Of a stretch of 64,000 bases of DNA, positions 17,901-25,540 are shown piece after piece (within the stretch, counting starts at the first letter, position 1; each line of letters begins with the position of its first letter). Source of the DNA: Rickettsiales bacterium (GTDB taxonomy: Bacteria > Pseudomonadota > Alphaproteobacteria > G027485855); contig JAIXQD010000001.1 of assembly GCA_027485855.1 (NCBI GenBank), positions 611,616-675,615 on the forward strand. Direction: 5' to 3'. The position numbers and the translations under genes are program-made. A model generated the notes under the pieces. That model was not told the DNA's origin and ran no database searches. It was given only the letters and a program-made list of their open reading frames with translations.

Positions 17901-19661
17901 ATGGCGCCGGCAAACAAAATTAGTTTGCTGCGCCTCATACTACCTTATTTGCGCCCCTATCGCTTCATGGTGATAGGGGCGTTTTTATCGCTGATTATCG
18001 CTGCGGCAACCGTGCTGGCTTTGGGTCAGGGCTTGCGCGCGGTGATTGATAATGGCTTAGCTTTGGCCAATGCGTCCGCGCTTAATCAAAGCTTGCTGTG
18101 GCTCTTGCTGGCGGTGTTTGTATTGGCCGGCTCTACATATGCGCGCTTTTCGTTAGTGTCTATACTGGGCGAGCGCGTGGTGATTGATTTGCGCCGCGAT
18201 ATTTATCGGCACCTGCTGCGGCTTGATGCGCAATGGCAAGAGCAAGTGCGCTCGGGCGATATTGTCACGCGCCTTACCACCGATGCCACCTTGCTGCAAA
18301 CTTTGGTTGGTTCATCGGCCTCTATGGCGCTGCGCAATATTTTGCTGCTGCTGGGCGGCTTGATTTTATTGGCGCTGACCAGCCCTGGCCTCACGCTCAC
18401 CATTGTTATTGCGGTGCCGCTGGTGGTGGCGCCTATTTTATTTTTAGCCCGACGCGTGCGCAGCCTCTCGCGTGAAAGCCAAGAGCGCGTGGGCGATGTT
18501 GGCGCACACCTTGAGGAATCGGTTAGCCAATTACGCACCATTCAGGCTTTCGGCCATGAGGCCGCCAGTGAGCAGTTTTTTTCAAGCACTGAAAATCGGG
18601 CGTGGCAAAGCGCCAGCAAGCGCATTCGTACCCGTGCGCAACTCACTGCTGCGGCCATTGGTATAATTTTTGGGGCGATTGGCGTGGTGCTGTGGCTGGG
18701 TGGCCATGCCGTGCTGGAAGGCCGCATGAGTGCGGGGCAGCTCTCGGCTTTTATTTTTTATGCGGTGTTGGTGGCGGGTGCTGTTGCGGCCATTTCTGAA
18801 GTATGGGGCGATGTGATGCGCGCGGCCGGTGCGGCCGAGCGTTTAACCAGCCTGCTGATGTTGCGCCCTGCTATTAGTAGCCCCGCTTATCCGCAACCAG
18901 CGCCGCCCAGCAATAATGCTGTGGTTGAACTGCAAAATGTGGGTTTCTTTTACCCCTCACGCCCTGATTTGGCGGCTTTGCAAAATGTATCTTTTACACT
19001 GAAGCCCGGTGAGCATGTGGCACTGGTGGGCCCCAGCGGCGGCGGTAAAAGCACAATTTTATCTTTGTTGTTGCGCTTCTACGACCCGCAACAAGGGCGC
19101 ATTTTATTAGGCGGCACCCCCCTGCCAGAGCTTGACCTTGCCGATATTCGCAGCTTGTTTGGTGTGGTCACGCAAGAGCCAGTTTTATTTAACGGCACCA
19201 TTGCCGATAATTTGCGCTTTGGCAGGGCAGACGCCACCTTGGCAGAAATGCACGCCGCCGCCAAAGACGCCAATGCGCTAGAATTTATCGAGCGCTTGCC
19301 ACAAGGTTTTGACACACAGCTTGGCGCTCGCGGGCAAACACTATCGGGCGGGCAGCGGCAAAGGTTGGCTTTGGCGCGCACCCTGCTGCGCAACCCCGCA
19401 ATTTTGCTGCTCGATGAAGCAACCTCGGCCCTTGATGCCGAAAATGAGCATCTGGTCCAAGAAGCACTGCAAAAACTGATGCATGGGCGCACAACTTTAG
19501 TGATTGCCCATAGGCTAGCCACCATCATGCATGCCGATCGTATTTTAGTTTTAGATCAAGGGCGCATTGTAGCCAGCGGTACACATAACGAGCTTGTGGC
19601 GCAAGGCGGGCTTTATGCGCGTTTAGCCGAGCTACAATTTAACAAGCCCCATAACGCTTAA
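17901..19661 (+). CDS. ABC transporter, fused permease and ATPase (exporter type)
   Basis: The 586-residue half-transporter has six membrane helices in residues 1-310. The nucleotide-binding domain shows Walker A GPSGGGKST, Q-loop VVTQEPVLF, signature LSGGQRQRLALAR, Walker B ILLLDEATSALD and the H-loop VIAHR. The layout matches the type IV exporter family (MsbA/LmrA/BmrA-like) acting as a homodimer. The substrate is unknown; lipids or hydrophobic compounds are typical. The start is 3 bases after the cyclophilin stop. It is not close to lipid A genes here other than lptD 5 kb away, so I do not call it MsbA. Confidence 0.93.
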   Translation: MAPANKISLLRLILPYLRPYRFMVIGAFLSLIIAAATVLALGQGLRAVIDNGLALANASALNQSLLWLLLAVFVLAGSTYARFSLVSILGERVVIDLRRDIYRHLLRLDAQWQEQVRSGDIVTRLTTDATLLQTLVGSSASMALRNILLLLGGLILLALTSPGLTLTIVIAVPLVVAPILFLARRVRSLSRESQERVGDVGAHLEESVSQLRTIQAFGHEAASEQFFSSTENRAWQSASKRIRTRAQLTAAAIGIIFGAIGVVLWLGGHAVLEGRMSAGQLSAFIFYAVLVAGAVAAISEVWGDVMRAAGAAERLTSLLMLRPAISSPAYPQPAPPSNNAVVELQNVGFFYPSRPDLAALQNVSFTLKPGEHVALVGPSGGGKSTILSLLLRFYDPQQGRILLGGTPLPELDLADIRSLFGVVTQEPVLFNGTIADNLRFGRADATLAEMHAAAKDANALEFIERLPQGFDTQLGARGQTLSGGQRQRLALARTLLRNPAILLLDEATSALDAENEHLVQEALQKLMHGRTTLVIAHRLATIMHADRILVLDQGRIVASGTHNELVAQGGLYARLAELQFNKPHNA

Positions 19662-19685
19662 GCTCAGCTCTCGGTTATTAAAAAA

Positions 19686-20537
19686 CTAGGCCAGCACGCG
19701 CAAGGGCGCTGCTGCCGGAGCCGCTTGCTGCACGGGGGCTGCCAGCGCATTTTCGGCGATGGTGCGCAAATCGGCCAAAATATCTTCCTGCCGGCGCAGC
19801 AATTGCAAATGCGCGGGCTGCAAGGCCCGTTGTGTTTCTGGCAGGGTTAAAATTGTTTGATAGAGCAGGCCCAAATCTTCAAGGCTGCGCTGGCCATTAA
19901 ATAATATCTGCCGACCCTTCTCGGTGTGGCGGCATAATTGTACCCCGCCCCCAACCTCACCATCCGCTGTTGGCGGCAAACAAATAAGCAGCAAATTGGG
20001 GCTGAGCGTGGTGAGTACATAATCTTGTGGCTCTTGCTGCTGCCAATTGCCCGACAAATGCAAAAACTCTTGCCGTGCCACGCCATGCTGCACTAAGCAG
20101 ATGCGCTCAAGCAAATGCCCAACACCGGCTAAAAATATATTATCTTCAGGCGCAGCAAGGCGGCTTGAAAGCACATCCATGGTGGCGGCATCGGCCATGC
20201 TGATGGCCAGCACAAAACTTTCAGAATCGGCAAAGCCATTTAAATTTTTGGCCTGCGGATGACGACGACGCGCATAAGCCGCAAGGCTGGCATCAAAAGC
20301 CGCGGCATGGGCCTTGGCCACTTGCCAATCGCATTGCAATTGGCCTTGATGGCGCAACCGGCCATTCTCACCCGCCCGCACGGCAATATGCAGCACATTA
20401 TCGGTAAAAGTATAGGTGACATGGCTGCTATTTTTATCGGCCGCCACAAAGCCCCAGCCGCGCGCCTGCAAAACAGGCTTTTTCTTACCCTGATGTTGCC
20501 ACAGAAGGCCGGTTTGTTGCTGTTGATTAGCTGCCAT
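19686..20537 (-). CDS. Hypothetical protein, no family recognised
   Basis: The 283-residue product is soluble with no signal peptide. The N-terminal half is a beta-rich region (RGWGFVAADKNSSHVTYTFT, LHIAVRAGENGRLRHQGQ), then an Ala-rich helix (AHAAAFDASLAAYARRR). The second half has ISMADAATMDVLSSRLAA and a Leu-rich C-terminal helix with an Ala/Pro tail (APVQQAAPAAAPLRVLA). Codon use resembles its neighbours, and the frame has no obvious competing gene on the other strand. It is divergent from infA and converges on the ABC transporter gene. Confidence 0.6.
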   Translation of the reverse strand: MAANQQQQTGLLWQHQGKKKPVLQARGWGFVAADKNSSHVTYTFTDNVLHIAVRAGENGRLRHQGQLQCDWQVAKAHAAAFDASLAAYARRRHPQAKNLNGFADSESFVLAISMADAATMDVLSSRLAAPEDNIFLAGVGHLLERICLVQHGVARQEFLHLSGNWQQQEPQDYVLTTLSPNLLLICLPPTADGEVGGGVQLCRHTEKGRQILFNGQRSLEDLGLLYQTILTLPETQRALQPAHLQLLRRQEDILADLRTIAENALAAPVQQAAPAAAPLRVLA

Positions 20538-20706
20538 GCGCCACCTTTATGTGTGGGTTAACCGCCGACCGAATCACCTGTCTTGAGAACAGCACAGCCG
20601 CAGTTAAGAAGCCGTTAAAACCCCGTCCTTTGCCGAAATCAGCTTGATTTTTTCTGATACACAGCGCAGATTGTCGCCTGATTGGTTAACCAAAGGCTTG
20701 AGGCGC

Positions 20707-20925
20707 ATGGCAAAAGAAGATTTGTTAGAATTTCCTGGTATTGTCACCGAATTATTGGCTAACGCCATGTTTAGAGTGAAGCTCGATAATGGCCATGAGG
20801 TCATTGCCCACACATCGGGTAAAATGCGTAAAAACCGTATCCGCGTTTTGGCCGGCGATAAGGTCAATGTTGAGATGACCCCCTATGACCTCACCAAAGG
20901 CCGCATCAATTTCCGCCACAAATAA
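20707..20925 (+). CDS. infA: Translation initiation factor IF-1
   Basis: The 72-residue OB-fold protein reads [20 protein letters not shown] and continues with [40 protein letters not shown] and GRINFRHK. It has the exact IF-1 length. IF-1 binds the ribosomal A site during initiation. A GAGG site lies just before the ATG at 20707; an upstream in-frame start would add a non-homologous extension. The next gene overlaps its 3' end by 41 bases. Confidence 0.97.
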   Translation: MAKEDLLEFPGIVTELLANAMFRVKLDNGHEVIAHTSGKMRKNRIRVLAGDKVNVEMTPYDLTKGRINFRHK

Positions 20926-21520
20926 AATTTCTGCGAATAATATTTCTGCTTGGCCGCCCTTTATTCTGGCGTCAGGCTCGCCGCGGCGGCGTGAGTTATT
21001 GGCGCAAATTGGCGCAGTGCCCAAGCTTATTATCAATGTCGATATTGATGAAACCCCACTGCCGCAAGAATTGCCGCAACACTGCGCTGTGCGTTTGGCC
21101 TGCGCCAAAGCCATGGCCGCGCAAGCACTGCATGGCGATGCGCTCATTTTAGCCGCCGATACTATTGTTGCCTGCGGGCGGCGCTTTTTGCCCAAGGCCG
21201 AGAATGCAGCCGAGGTTATGCGCTGTTTACAGCTTTTATCGGGCCGGCGGCATCGGGTTTATACCGCTGTTGCGGTAGCACAGGCCGGCACGCTGCGGCA
21301 TAAGCTAACAAGCAACATGGTACGTTTTAGGCGCTTAAACACGCACGAAATATCGGCTTATGCCGAAAGTGGCGATGGTTTTGGCAAAGCCGGCGGTTAT
21401 GCTTTGCAAGGGGCGGCCGCTCAATTTATTGATTTTATCAGCGGCACGGCCAGTGGCATTATTGGTCTGCCACTCGCAGAAACAGCGCAGCTGTTACGCC
21501 AAAAAATGCCGCCACCATGA
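20885..21520 (+). CDS. Maf-like nucleotide pyrophosphatase
   Basis: The 211-residue product has the Maf signature [27 protein letters not shown], the [14 protein letters not shown] block and [17 protein letters not shown]. Maf/YhdE/YceF proteins hydrolyse non-canonical or modified nucleoside triphosphates. The first 25 residues are a Ser/Asn-rich extension encoded inside infA. The start at 20885 overlaps infA by 41 bases, but a later start is possible because the family core begins near residue 25. The rng-like gene overlaps its stop by 4 bases. Confidence 0.9.
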   Translation: MTSPKAASISATNKISANNISAWPPFILASGSPRRRELLAQIGAVPKLIINVDIDETPLPQELPQHCAVRLACAKAMAAQALHGDALILAADTIVACGRRFLPKAENAAEVMRCLQLLSGRRHRVYTAVAVAQAGTLRHKLTSNMVRFRRLNTHEISAYAESGDGFGKAGGYALQGAAAQFIDFISGTASGIIGLPLAETAQLLRQKMPPP

Positions 21521-22584
21521 GTGCCGCTTTAACCATTTTAGCCGACGAAACCGACGGCCTCAGGCGCGTATTGGTGCTGGATAAAAAACAGCAACCGCTG
21601 GATTTTTATGCCGAGCGCGTGGCGCAGCCCGACCAAGCGGGGCTTATCGACCAATGGCAATTTATGCAAAAGCAAGGCTTGGGCGCTTTTATGCAAAATG
21701 CGCAAAATCTGCGCGGCTTTTGGCCGGAAAGTCGCAGCAAAGGCGCTGCCAGCATTTTACAAATACGCGCCAGTGCCAAAACCGCCCTCACCTATGGCAG
21801 CGATAAAGCCCCAACCTTAACGCATAAGCTGGCCTTTGCCAGTGCGGCGCTGGCTTTGCAAACAGATATGCCCAAAGCGGTTATGCTCTCGACGCAATTG
21901 CGACTTAGCCAGCCGGATTACCAGCCACCCCTAAGCCTCACAGACTATCAACCCACACAAGGCGCTTTTGCAAAGGCCAGTTTTGTGGTGCGCCGAGGGG
22001 CGCTGGCTTTAACAGCAGCACAGCTTAAGGCCGAGGCCGAATGGCTGTTAAACCAGTCTGAAAATATTCCTATAGCCGCGCCCAGCTTGCTGCTGCGCGC
22101 CATCCGTGATTATGGCTATAGTGCGGCGGCCATTATTGTGGCCAAGGCAGCGCTGGCCAATAATATGCCGCCAAGTTTGGCAACGCCAATACAGATAAAG
22201 CCCGAGCCGCTGGCCCCTTATGACGAGCGCATCGCCAGCTGGCAGCAGGCCGAAGTGAAGCTGCCGCAAGGCGGGCAATTTTGGCTAGAAACCACCGCAC
22301 TGGGCTGGTGCATCGATATTGATTGCCCACCCGACAAAGCCGCAGACGCACTGCTGCTGGCCACCACACAGATTAAACTACGCAACCTTTCAGGCATGAT
22401 TCTGATTGATTTGCCAGGTGCGCCACAAGGCAAGGCGGCCGAAAAAGCGCTGTCTGCCGCGAAAGCCGCGCTCGCCCAAGACCCAGCAGGGGCCGAAATT
22501 TATTATCAGCCGCGCTTGGGCTTGGTGCAAATTAGCCGCACGCGCCGCCATGCCAGCCTGCCCGAGGTGCTGCACCATGAGTAA
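21517..22584 (+). CDS. Short ribonuclease E/G family protein
   Basis: The 355-residue product occupies the rng position in the infA-maf-rng-yacG order. It retains the C-terminal part of the RNase E/G catalytic core: GGQFWLETTALGWCIDIDC and GMILIDLPGAP, with Asp residues where RNase E binds Mg, and a final LGLVQISRTRR block. The N-terminal S1 region is much degenerated, and the CPxC zinc link is absent. Such short homologues are typical of this alphaproteobacterial locus. Whether it is an active endonuclease is uncertain. It overlaps maf by 4 bases and sits 6 bases before yacG. Confidence 0.85.
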   Translation: MSAALTILADETDGLRRVLVLDKKQQPLDFYAERVAQPDQAGLIDQWQFMQKQGLGAFMQNAQNLRGFWPESRSKGAASILQIRASAKTALTYGSDKAPTLTHKLAFASAALALQTDMPKAVMLSTQLRLSQPDYQPPLSLTDYQPTQGAFAKASFVVRRGALALTAAQLKAEAEWLLNQSENIPIAAPSLLLRAIRDYGYSAAAIIVAKAALANNMPPSLATPIQIKPEPLAPYDERIASWQQAEVKLPQGGQFWLETTALGWCIDIDCPPDKAADALLLATTQIKLRNLSGMILIDLPGAPQGKAAEKALSAAKAALAQDPAGAEIYYQPRLGLVQISRTRRHASLPEVLHHE

Positions 22585-22590
22585 TTCACC

Positions 22591-22839
22591 ATGAATAATT
22601 CACCCAAATGCCCCATATGCAGCAAACCACCCCAGCCGCATTTGGCGCCATTTTGCAGCAAAGCCTGCGCCGACCGAGATTTACACCGTTGGCTTGCGGG
22701 CGTTTATGTTGTGCCAAGCGATGAAACGCCAGAAGCGTTGGAAGATTATCCGCAAGGCCGCTCGGAAGATAATGGGCAAGAATATAACCAAGAAATGGCA
22801 CCACAAACCAGCCAACAAGACGACGAACAAGCTCGGTAA
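22591..22839 (+). CDS. yacG: DNA gyrase inhibitor YacG
   Basis: The 82-residue product starts with a Cys4 zinc-ribbon: CPICSKPPQPHLAPFCSKAC, then ADRDLHRWLAG. The rest is an acidic, disordered tail (SDETPEALEDYPQGRSEDNG). YacG binds GyrB and inhibits gyrase in E. coli. It is the last gene of the infA block, 6 bases after the rng-like gene and about 80 bases before tRNA-Phe. The gene order supports the call. Confidence 0.93.
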   Translation: MNNSPKCPICSKPPQPHLAPFCSKACADRDLHRWLAGVYVVPSDETPEALEDYPQGRSEDNGQEYNQEMAPQTSQQDDEQAR

Positions 22840-22866
22840 TGGCTGAAAACTGAGCTTTTTTCTGTC

Positions 22867-22896
22867 TTTACAGAGACCGCCCGCCTCATCTATAAA
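22867..22896 (+). promoter_or_regulatory. Probable promoter of tRNA-Phe
   Basis: TTTACA at 22867-22872 and TATAAA at 22891-22896 are 18 bases apart. The mature tRNA begins 21 bases after the -10 box. The GC-containing discriminator is typical for stable RNA genes. Confidence 0.5.
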
Positions 22897-22917
22897 GACG
22901 CTTGCCCAAAATGGCAG

Positions 22918-22993
<76 letters not shown>

Positions 22994-23000
22994 TTGGCTT

Positions 23001-23090
23001 TTCTATAGTCTTGTATAGCCTTCTATAGAGCCGAACAAATCCCGATAAAACAAAGCTTAATCTTCTATAGTCTTCTATAGTCACCCATAG
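23001..23090 (+). repeat. Helically phased CTATAG repeat array
   Basis: Two groups of three 10-bp units occur: 23001-23030 (CTATAG at 23003, GTATAG at 23013, CTATAG at 23023) and 23061-23090 (CTATAG at 23065 and 23075, CCATAG at 23085). The 10-base period places all sites of a group on one DNA face, as in arm-type or cooperative protein-binding sites. It starts 8 bases after the tRNA CCA end. Confidence 0.75.
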
Positions 23091-23106
23091 ACAGCGCTCG
23101 ATTGTG

Positions 23107-23129
23107 TTGGCATATTTGTTGGCATATTT
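23107..23129 (+). repeat. Tandem TTGGCATATTT repeat
   Basis: TTGGCATATTT occurs at 23107-23117 and again at 23119-23129. It lies between the CTATAG array and the AT-rich orphan gene. It could be a protein-binding or promoter-linked site; nothing more specific can be said. Confidence 0.5.
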
Positions 23130-23157
23130 TTCCTTGCTACAGAAACGCACCAACAAA

Positions 23158-23787
23158 ATGCTCCTAACGCCAAAACCATATCTTGGAGCCTACAAAAACA
23201 AATATTTGCGTTTGAAATTTTATAAATGCGTCAAAAAATTTTTTAAAGCCTTCGTTTTTCTTTTAGTTCTTTTTATAACAGCGAAGTTATTTTATGATGC
23301 GCGGCAGAGCGATACCACTGGTATATCGGCATCTGTTGTATTCAGTATATTTGCAATATTGTTTAGCTGCGGCGCTTACCTGTTCACCAAGGAAAAATTT
23401 CGACTAGATTTATTTGAAAAACGCTGGGAAGTGTACACTTCTTTACTAGACTTCTGTAGTTACGCATTAAACAATGGAAATCTAAGAGAAAGAATAGAAA
23501 ACAACTCCGCCAGAATCGAAGCACTAAAAGCTGCCCATCATTCATTTCGTGCTCAGGGCTGGCACAAAAGCCAAGTATTGTTTGGCAGTGATGTTCACAA
23601 CCTACTCAACGATATGGATAAAACCTTTTATTGGCTTATAAGCCATCAAGAACCGCCCGAAGAAGAAGGCGAAAGAAATCAATGGGCCAAGAAGCAAGTT
23701 GAGCATCTAGATTTTATATTTACAACAATGCTAAACCTGCCGCTACACTTCAGACCTTATATGTATTTTGGCGATTTTAAAAACTAG
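23158..23787 (+). CDS. AT-rich orphan membrane protein downstream of tRNA-Phe
   Basis: The 209-residue product has two membrane helices (FFKAFVFLLVLFITAKLFY and SASVVFSIFAILFSCGAYLF), then a mostly helical cytoplasmic domain of about 120 residues (LFEKRWEVYTSLLDFCSYAL, KTFYWLISHQEPPEEEGERN). I do not recognise a family. Codon use and base composition are visibly more AT-rich than the neighbours, with many AAA, TTT and TTA codons. It lies just behind a tRNA and phased repeats, so horizontal acquisition is likely. A GTG at 23104 is an alternative start, but the ATG at 23158 gives a more usual N-terminus. No integrase is present. Confidence 0.65.
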   Translation: MLLTPKPYLGAYKNKYLRLKFYKCVKKFFKAFVFLLVLFITAKLFYDARQSDTTGISASVVFSIFAILFSCGAYLFTKEKFRLDLFEKRWEVYTSLLDFCSYALNNGNLRERIENNSARIEALKAAHHSFRAQGWHKSQVLFGSDVHNLLNDMDKTFYWLISHQEPPEEEGERNQWAKKQVEHLDFIFTTMLNLPLHFRPYMYFGDFKN

Positions 23788-23817
23788 CTTTTAAAAATGG
23801 CCAAGAAATAAAGCTAG

Positions 23818-24315
23818 CTATTTATCTGCCTGCAAATAATCCTGCCATGGTTGGTCGTTTATCAGTAACTGGCGGGCGACCAAGCCACCGCTCATAACTT
23901 TAAACATAATGGCAAAGCGCTGCTGGCCACTCAGCAATAACTCGTTGAGGCGTGACGCATAGTCTTCAGGCACATAAAACTCGTGAGCGTCCGTAAGCTT
24001 TGCGTCATGGCGCGGTAAAATCAGCAGGCATGCCGTGCTTTGTGGCGCTGTCGGTTCAGCACAGGCAATACGCGACATACTATTGGGCACCGCTATGCAA
24101 ACGCAATCGCCCTCATCCTTAACATCTGCTGGCATGGGCAATTTATAGCGAATAAAGTGGCCATAAAGTAAGTCGCGCGGGTCATAACCGACAATAGGTA
24201 AAGTAACCGCGGGCGCCTGCGACAGACGCCATTGCATCTGCCCCCACAGCAATATCAGCATCACCATGGGTAAAAGCAAAACAGCCAAATGCCATTTTTT
24301 ATTTATTGCTGCCAT
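23818..24315 (-). CDS. GDYXXLXY-type membrane-anchored protein
   Basis: The 165-residue protein has one N-terminal membrane anchor (LAVLLLPMVMLILLWGQMQW) and the motif TLPIVGYDPRDLLYGHFIRY, a clear version of the GDYXXLXY pattern. The rest is a small beta-rich domain ending FEVPEDY-like and FKVMSGGLVARQLLIND. The family is of unknown function and regularly occurs after DUF2157 membrane proteins. Its start overlaps the DUF2157 gene by 13 bases, so the two are translated together. It converges on the orphan gene. Confidence 0.8.
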   Translation of the reverse strand: MAAINKKWHLAVLLLPMVMLILLWGQMQWRLSQAPAVTLPIVGYDPRDLLYGHFIRYKLPMPADVKDEGDCVCIAVPNSMSRIACAEPTAPQSTACLLILPRHDAKLTDAHEFYVPEDYASRLNELLLSGQQRFAIMFKVMSGGLVARQLLINDQPWQDYLQADK

Positions 24316-25436
24316 AGTTTTTGCCCTAGAAATTTTTGCAAACGCTTAAGCACAGTGCCCAACAATAGCAGAGCAATGCCGGTTACAATCAGGCCGAACC
24401 CTGTTTGCAGCAAGCTGCCAAATAGCTCTAAGTAACCAACACAAAGGCGCAAAGCGATGAACCAGAAAGCCAGATTAAACAGCCAGCGCAAATGCAGAGT
24501 TGCACCAACCCAGCCAAGATAAAGCCAATAGACGATAAAGCCCAGCATGCTGGCCAGCGCCCACTCGCCATGCGGCAAAAGCAAGGGCATAAAGCCAAGG
24601 CCAATCGATAATAAAACAAATTGCGTGAGGCGATGTTCAGGGTCGTTTAAAAGGCGCTGCCGCACCATCAACGCCCAGACTAAAAGCCCAGCGCAAGCTA
24701 TAAAAAACATCTCGCGCGGAAAATAATTTTTCTGCATCTGCACCATGTCTTGGTACAATTGATTGCTATCAACCGACCATGCCGATTGTGCCATGGTGAC
24801 AAGGGCCGCAGTAAGTGCCAGCGATAAATTACGAATGGTTTGTGGCCAGACCGGCCATGCAGCCAGCCGCGAGATTGAAGCGGGCAGCAGCAATATAAAC
24901 AACAGCAAGGGCAAACTTTGCAGCACGATAATAGGCGGATCAAGCTCAAACAGAACGACAAAAACAAAAAATAGCAAACTGCAAAGCCATGCCGTCACGG
25001 TCAATTGCCACCGCGCCCAGATGAACAACATGGGCGAGGTCATCAGCAGCCACAAACCCAGCGGCTGCCAATCGGGTGCTTGCGTTTGAAACACCTGACC
25101 CAGCAAAGCAATAAATGTAAGAGTAAGGCCAAACAGCCCTAACAGCAGGGCTTCGCGCCAATTCTGTCTTGCGGGTGGGAGAGACCAAATAGCAGCGGCC
25201 ACGGCACCATTCAAACATAGATGCAGCAATATTTTTGTGGCGCCACCTAAATATTGCCAATTAGCCGCCACCAGTGACAACACCCCCAATAAAATTGCCA
25301 ACACACCAATGCCGGTGGTGCCGCGCAAAAATTGCGGCAATGTGCTCTGGCTTTCAAACTCGATGATTGCCGCAGATTGCTCGGCGGTAATGAGATTGGC
25401 ATTTTGCCATTTTAGTAATTTATTTTTTAGGCGCAT
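24303..25436 (-). CDS. DUF2157 polytopic membrane protein
   Basis: The 377-residue protein starts with a short soluble helical segment (LLKWQNANLITAEQSAAIIE). About ten membrane helices follow, including GVLAILLGVLSLVAANWQYL and ALLLGLFGLTLTFIALLGQV. The N-terminal module and the FQTQAPDWQPLGLWLL segment are characteristic of DUF2157. Function is unknown; the family occurs with GDYXXLXY proteins, as here, and the pair is probably a membrane complex. It lies downstream of rimO across an 88-base gap that holds a 15-bp minisatellite. Confidence 0.85.
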   Translation of the reverse strand: MRLKNKLLKWQNANLITAEQSAAIIEFESQSTLPQFLRGTTGIGVLAILLGVLSLVAANWQYLGGATKILLHLCLNGAVAAAIWSLPPARQNWREALLLGLFGLTLTFIALLGQVFQTQAPDWQPLGLWLLMTSPMLFIWARWQLTVTAWLCSLLFFVFVVLFELDPPIIVLQSLPLLLFILLLPASISRLAAWPVWPQTIRNLSLALTAALVTMAQSAWSVDSNQLYQDMVQMQKNYFPREMFFIACAGLLVWALMVRQRLLNDPEHRLTQFVLLSIGLGFMPLLLPHGEWALASMLGFIVYWLYLGWVGATLHLRWLFNLAFWFIALRLCVGYLELFGSLLQTGFGLIVTGIALLLLGTVLKRLQKFLGQKLWQQ

Positions 25437-25471
25437 GGGCCAAAGCTAATCGGCTTTACCTTTGCTGTAAA

Positions 25472-25540
25472 GCCGCAATCTGTTGAGCCGTAATCTGTTG
25501 AGCCGCAATCTACTGGGCCTCAATCTACTGGGCCGCAACC
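25472..25540 (+). repeat. 15-bp minisatellite at the 3' end of rimO
   Basis: Four full units of the type GCCGCAATCTGTTGA/GCCGCAATCTACTGG begin at 25472, 25487, 25502 and 25517, with a partial unit at 25532-25540. The rimO stop (25525-25527, minus) lies inside the array. On the minus strand the unit encodes an I-(A/T/E)-A-Q-Q type repeat, so a Gln-to-stop change within the array sets the protein end. Confidence 0.85.
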
